From positions 4,927,501 to 4,991,500 of the forward strand of contig NC_068558.1 of assembly GCF_022201045.2 (NCBI RefSeq): 64,000 nucleotides of DNA. Reading direction: 5' to 3'. Shown piece after piece: positions 60,887-64,000 of the stretch. A program made the translations under genes and the position numbers. Source of the stretch: Citrus sinensis (Eukaryota > Streptophyta > Magnoliopsida > Sapindales > Rutaceae). The notes below the pieces were generated by a model. That model did not search any database. It was not told the origin of the DNA and worked only from the letters and a program-made list of their open reading frames with translations. Every line of letters begins with the position of its first letter. Positions within the stretch are counted from its first letter, which is position 1.

Positions 60887-63800
60887 AAAAGAAATTAGAT
60901 GTTTATTTGCCCTTTGTTTATAATTTAATTGACCGGAAATGTGCTTTGCAATCCGTGATCAATTGAGTTCAAGTAACAACAAAAGTTGGGTTGATGTTTA
61001 GTGAGTGAGATTTTTCATTTCATCCATCCAAAATCTGCTAAAAAAATAAATAAATGCCTAGTGTAAATTGGTACACACACAATACTAATCGAGTCATTCT
61101 TACACATTAGACCTAATGCCGAGTTCACTTACTTTTAAAACCACAAGTTTTAGCTATAGGGTATACGATTTGAGTCCTTAGAATCCGCCCCTCTTTGAGA
61201 ACCCACGTTTGGTCATGTGTTCGTTTGGGTGATTTTGCAGGTCTCATATGCGGCCAAGTAGCAAGTCTTCCCCAACTTGCTCCATTTGCGATGAGAGAGA
61301 GCCCACGGATTCATAAGTTCGCAAAATAACTTAACAGTATAAACTGTAATTAAAGTCGTCACATAAAGATAACGGTGCTAGAAAGTATTGGGAGTTTCAA
61401 AGATAAAAGTGTAAAAGTTTGACAAGTTTTAATAATTAAATTATTATGACACTGTATAAAATAATATTTAAAATAAAGTCACTGACTATCATGTTGAATG
61501 ATTTTATCGGCTGTAGTAAGAAAGCAATCCCTGCTTTTGTTAACGGGGAACGATTCAGGCGCGTTTGTTTTTAAAAATAAAATGTTGAATCACAGTGCGG
61601 ACCCGCCAGAATTGACAATTTAATTTGTCCCCTAAAAGTTGATTAAATGAATAGCAGTTTGATGTAAACAAATATTGTGATACATGAAATCAAAGCGTGC
61701 ACTCATGACCCACACGGCTGACTCGAGATCAACAGGAAGATTGAAAGCACCCAACAACCGAATTATAATTAACTAACACATAAAAATTTCATTTCTGCTG
61801 TACATTAACTGAGCTCAATGTTATTATGATCATATACAACGTAACATATACACAGTCACTATTCTGCAACATATATATTCAAGCAGCGAGTTTTCTTAAT
61901 TTTGTAATTTCCATCTGCCATAGTAGTCACCAAGGAACCAAATATTATTCCTAGTTTCACTTTCATATTCCTGGGAGTAATTAAGTTATTAAAGGTGATG
62001 AAAACTGAAAACCTCAGGCTTGGGCTCAGGCTGTACGTATCAAGTTCTGCTACAAGAATACTACTAATTAATGAAAATATAGAATATACGTTTATGTACA
62101 ATTAGACAATTACTTGGAAGTTGCTCAATTAATGAAAATTGACTGGAATTAATTATTTACAATTCAAACAGCTGGCAACTACGGGAACTGGCAAGTAGAA
62201 ATTAATGTAAAATTTTATGTACTTAGTCTTACCTAATGAACGCATACATTATAAATAAAGTTTGGGAATGAGATTAATTCTTGAATTCACTCTAAACGAG
62301 TTATATATACGTGGAATATTAATAGAAAACGTAATTTTTAATATATATGATATACGTGAGTATTTATTAATAAAATCTGTCGACTAGCGGTGTAATCTAA
62401 TTGGATAATGTTGGAGAATGAAGTAGGTATATTTTGAACACGAAGTTTAACTAACATGATTTTGGGAGCATTCAGCATGCGACTCATGAGCAGCGTAACC
62501 ATTCATGATATTGATTTGTGGGAGTCAGAAGCTAATTAATTAGAAACCTGACTACTCGGAATCAACACGCATACATTATCTAATTATGTATGAAAACGAT
62601 GACTCGACGAGAAATGCTAGGTCCCTTCCTGTTTAATTTCTAGCAAGGAGTCTGTTGTTTCAAGTTTCATGTTTGTCAATCACTGAAAACTCCGCCTTTG
62701 GCAGTAAGCAGTTCACACACTAATATTAAAGGAGATTAGGTTACATATATATATATATATATATATGCAGCTAGCTAGCAGCCAACCAACCAACCATTTT
62801 TCATTTAGGATTGGTAGTAGAACTAACATACGACTAAAATAATGCTTAAGAAAACAAGTATGTCACTTTCAAGAAGTTTTATAATACATCAGAGGTAATA
62901 CAACCAAATAATATATGTATGATACGTGTGTTTAAATTTAAGATAATCACCGCTTACATAATAGTTTTTCAAAATAAATGCACACATGTCATAACATGAT
63001 TTGTTTGTTGTATGACTAACATGATATCTCTGATTTATTTTAGAATTTCTCATCACTATCCTAGAGATTATAGAGTACCTCTGTTATATTATACTATTTT
63101 AATGTATGTGTGTGTATGGATTAAATATAACTACCAATTACATGATGATTTTTCAAAATAAATGTACACATGTCATACATGCATTAAGTGGATATAATAT
63201 AACAGAAGTATCCCAAAATCTCTTCACTTTCTCCATAAAAAAAAAAAGAAAAGAAAAGAAAAGAACAAAAACTTACTTTCCCCGAAAGAAACCTAATTAA
63301 AGCATAATGAGGATGTACATAGGGTCATGATATTAATTGACCAGGCAATTCGTATTGTTGTAGTTCATCGTGTAATATATCTTGTAGCTCTATGTGAATA
63401 TTAATTGTTGTAAAGACAAGTACTAGGGTCTAATAAATTGAAAATTTGATGAACGTGCCTTTTAATGATGTTTGAAAACCAATGTAACTCAACAACTTGT
63501 TGGTTGAATTGAATGAATCAGTTACTTCCTCGTCTAGTTAATTTGATAGCCAACAACTCTATAGTTACAGTTGAGTTTCCTCGCGGGTGTGATAATTTAT
63601 TTCTTTGTTATTTTATTTGGTTTCATATGTGCATTAACTTCAACTTTAAATAAGTCTCAGCATGCATCTGGTTGGGCTTTAAGTTCCAGCAAACATATTA
63701 GACTATTTCCGTCAAACATTTGTGTTGTACTCTCTAATGCAATATTAAACTAAAATAAGGCATCATTTGATAAATGTACACACGGTTAAAAATACAAATC

Positions 63801-64000
63801 CTTGTTGTATTATCGTATGATTGATATTATTTTGTACAAAAACTTTTAACGTTACCCTTGTTTTATTGAAAATACAAGAGATTTCCCGCAATTTTATGAA
63901 AAAGCTTATAATAATTTTATGACTTGCACTTCGCTATGACTACGATTTGAAATTGGGGTGCATCTACAATTCAGATAAACCTCGGGGAGAGTTAATGAAA
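60887..64000. other. Gene-free right edge of the window
   Basis: AT-rich, with a short (AT)n run at 62745-62766. A possible 3' exon on the minus strand at about 61970-61890 (EYESETRNNIWFLGDYYGRW) is noted but not supported by partners. Two related stretches at about 62870-62990 and 63100-63180 (ACATGTCATAACATG/ACATGTCATACATG) look like a local duplication. No confident gene. Confidence 0.45.
62745..62766. repeat. (AT)n microsatellite
   Basis: About 22 bases of alternating A and T. Confidence 0.85.

Noticed and set aside
31..63960. CRISPR arrays, prophage or bacterial-type systems
   Set aside because: No regularly spaced direct repeats with unique spacers, and all genes are plant-type. The tandem arrays found have no spacers.

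Overview
This is a 64 kb piece of a plant nuclear chromosome. AT-rich intergenic DNA (long runs of A or T, many short terminal-inverted-repeat elements) surrounds a few intron-containing genes with GT..AG introns. Every recognisable protein belongs to a plant family: an arabinogalactan protein, a DYW-type PPR protein, RABD2a-type RAB1, a plastid phospholipase A1, a CTF2-type monooxygenase and an RGGA-type RGG protein. I infer a eudicot, most likely a rosid; a Citrus-like genome would fit, but the species cannot be proved from this window. No bacterial operon, CRISPR array, virus or tRNA gene was seen.

Left part (1-20 kb): the 3' end of a glycerol-3-phosphate/phosphate-type MFS transporter gene (+); an intronless classical AGP with a GPI signal (+, 4528-5136); a seven-exon plant protein of unknown function with Gly-rich segments and a C-terminal coiled coil (-, 10881-7398); a two-exon BAHD-acyltransferase-like gene whose catalytic motifs are both degenerate (-, 13190-11982); a six-exon plastid FAD monooxygenase of the CTF2/MO1 type (+, 16910-19175); and, converging on it, a small one-TM protein gene (-, 20140-19737).

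Middle (20-37 kb): about 6 kb of repeats (a foldback element with a 40-bp tandem array, a solo-LTR candidate, and a SINE split by a MITE). Then come the eight-exon RABD2a (+, 26778-28948), an intronless DYW PPR gene (-, 32114-30105) and a seven-exon RGGA-like gene (-, 36901-32993). The phospholipase A1-Ibeta2 gene follows at 50206-48605 (-). From memory, their closest Arabidopsis relatives are the neighbouring loci At4g16835, At4g16830 and At4g16820, so these three genes look like a conserved block stretched by about 12 kb of insertions.

That gap (37-48.6 kb) holds a GC-richer segment that reads like plant mitochondrial DNA (a NUMT candidate). It is itself broken by a MITE and a probable solo LTR; microsatellites and a full SINE with an 18-bp target duplication follow. 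The last 13.7 kb (50.3-64 kb) has no confident gene. It holds a triplicated non-coding block, a short MITE with clear target duplications, and a 2.7-kb foldback element with a second element nested in one arm.

The genes do not form a pathway. They are individually regulated nuclear genes acting in membrane transport, cell wall, wax/acyl or redox metabolism, ER-Golgi traffic, organelle RNA editing, RNA binding and plastid lipid breakdown.
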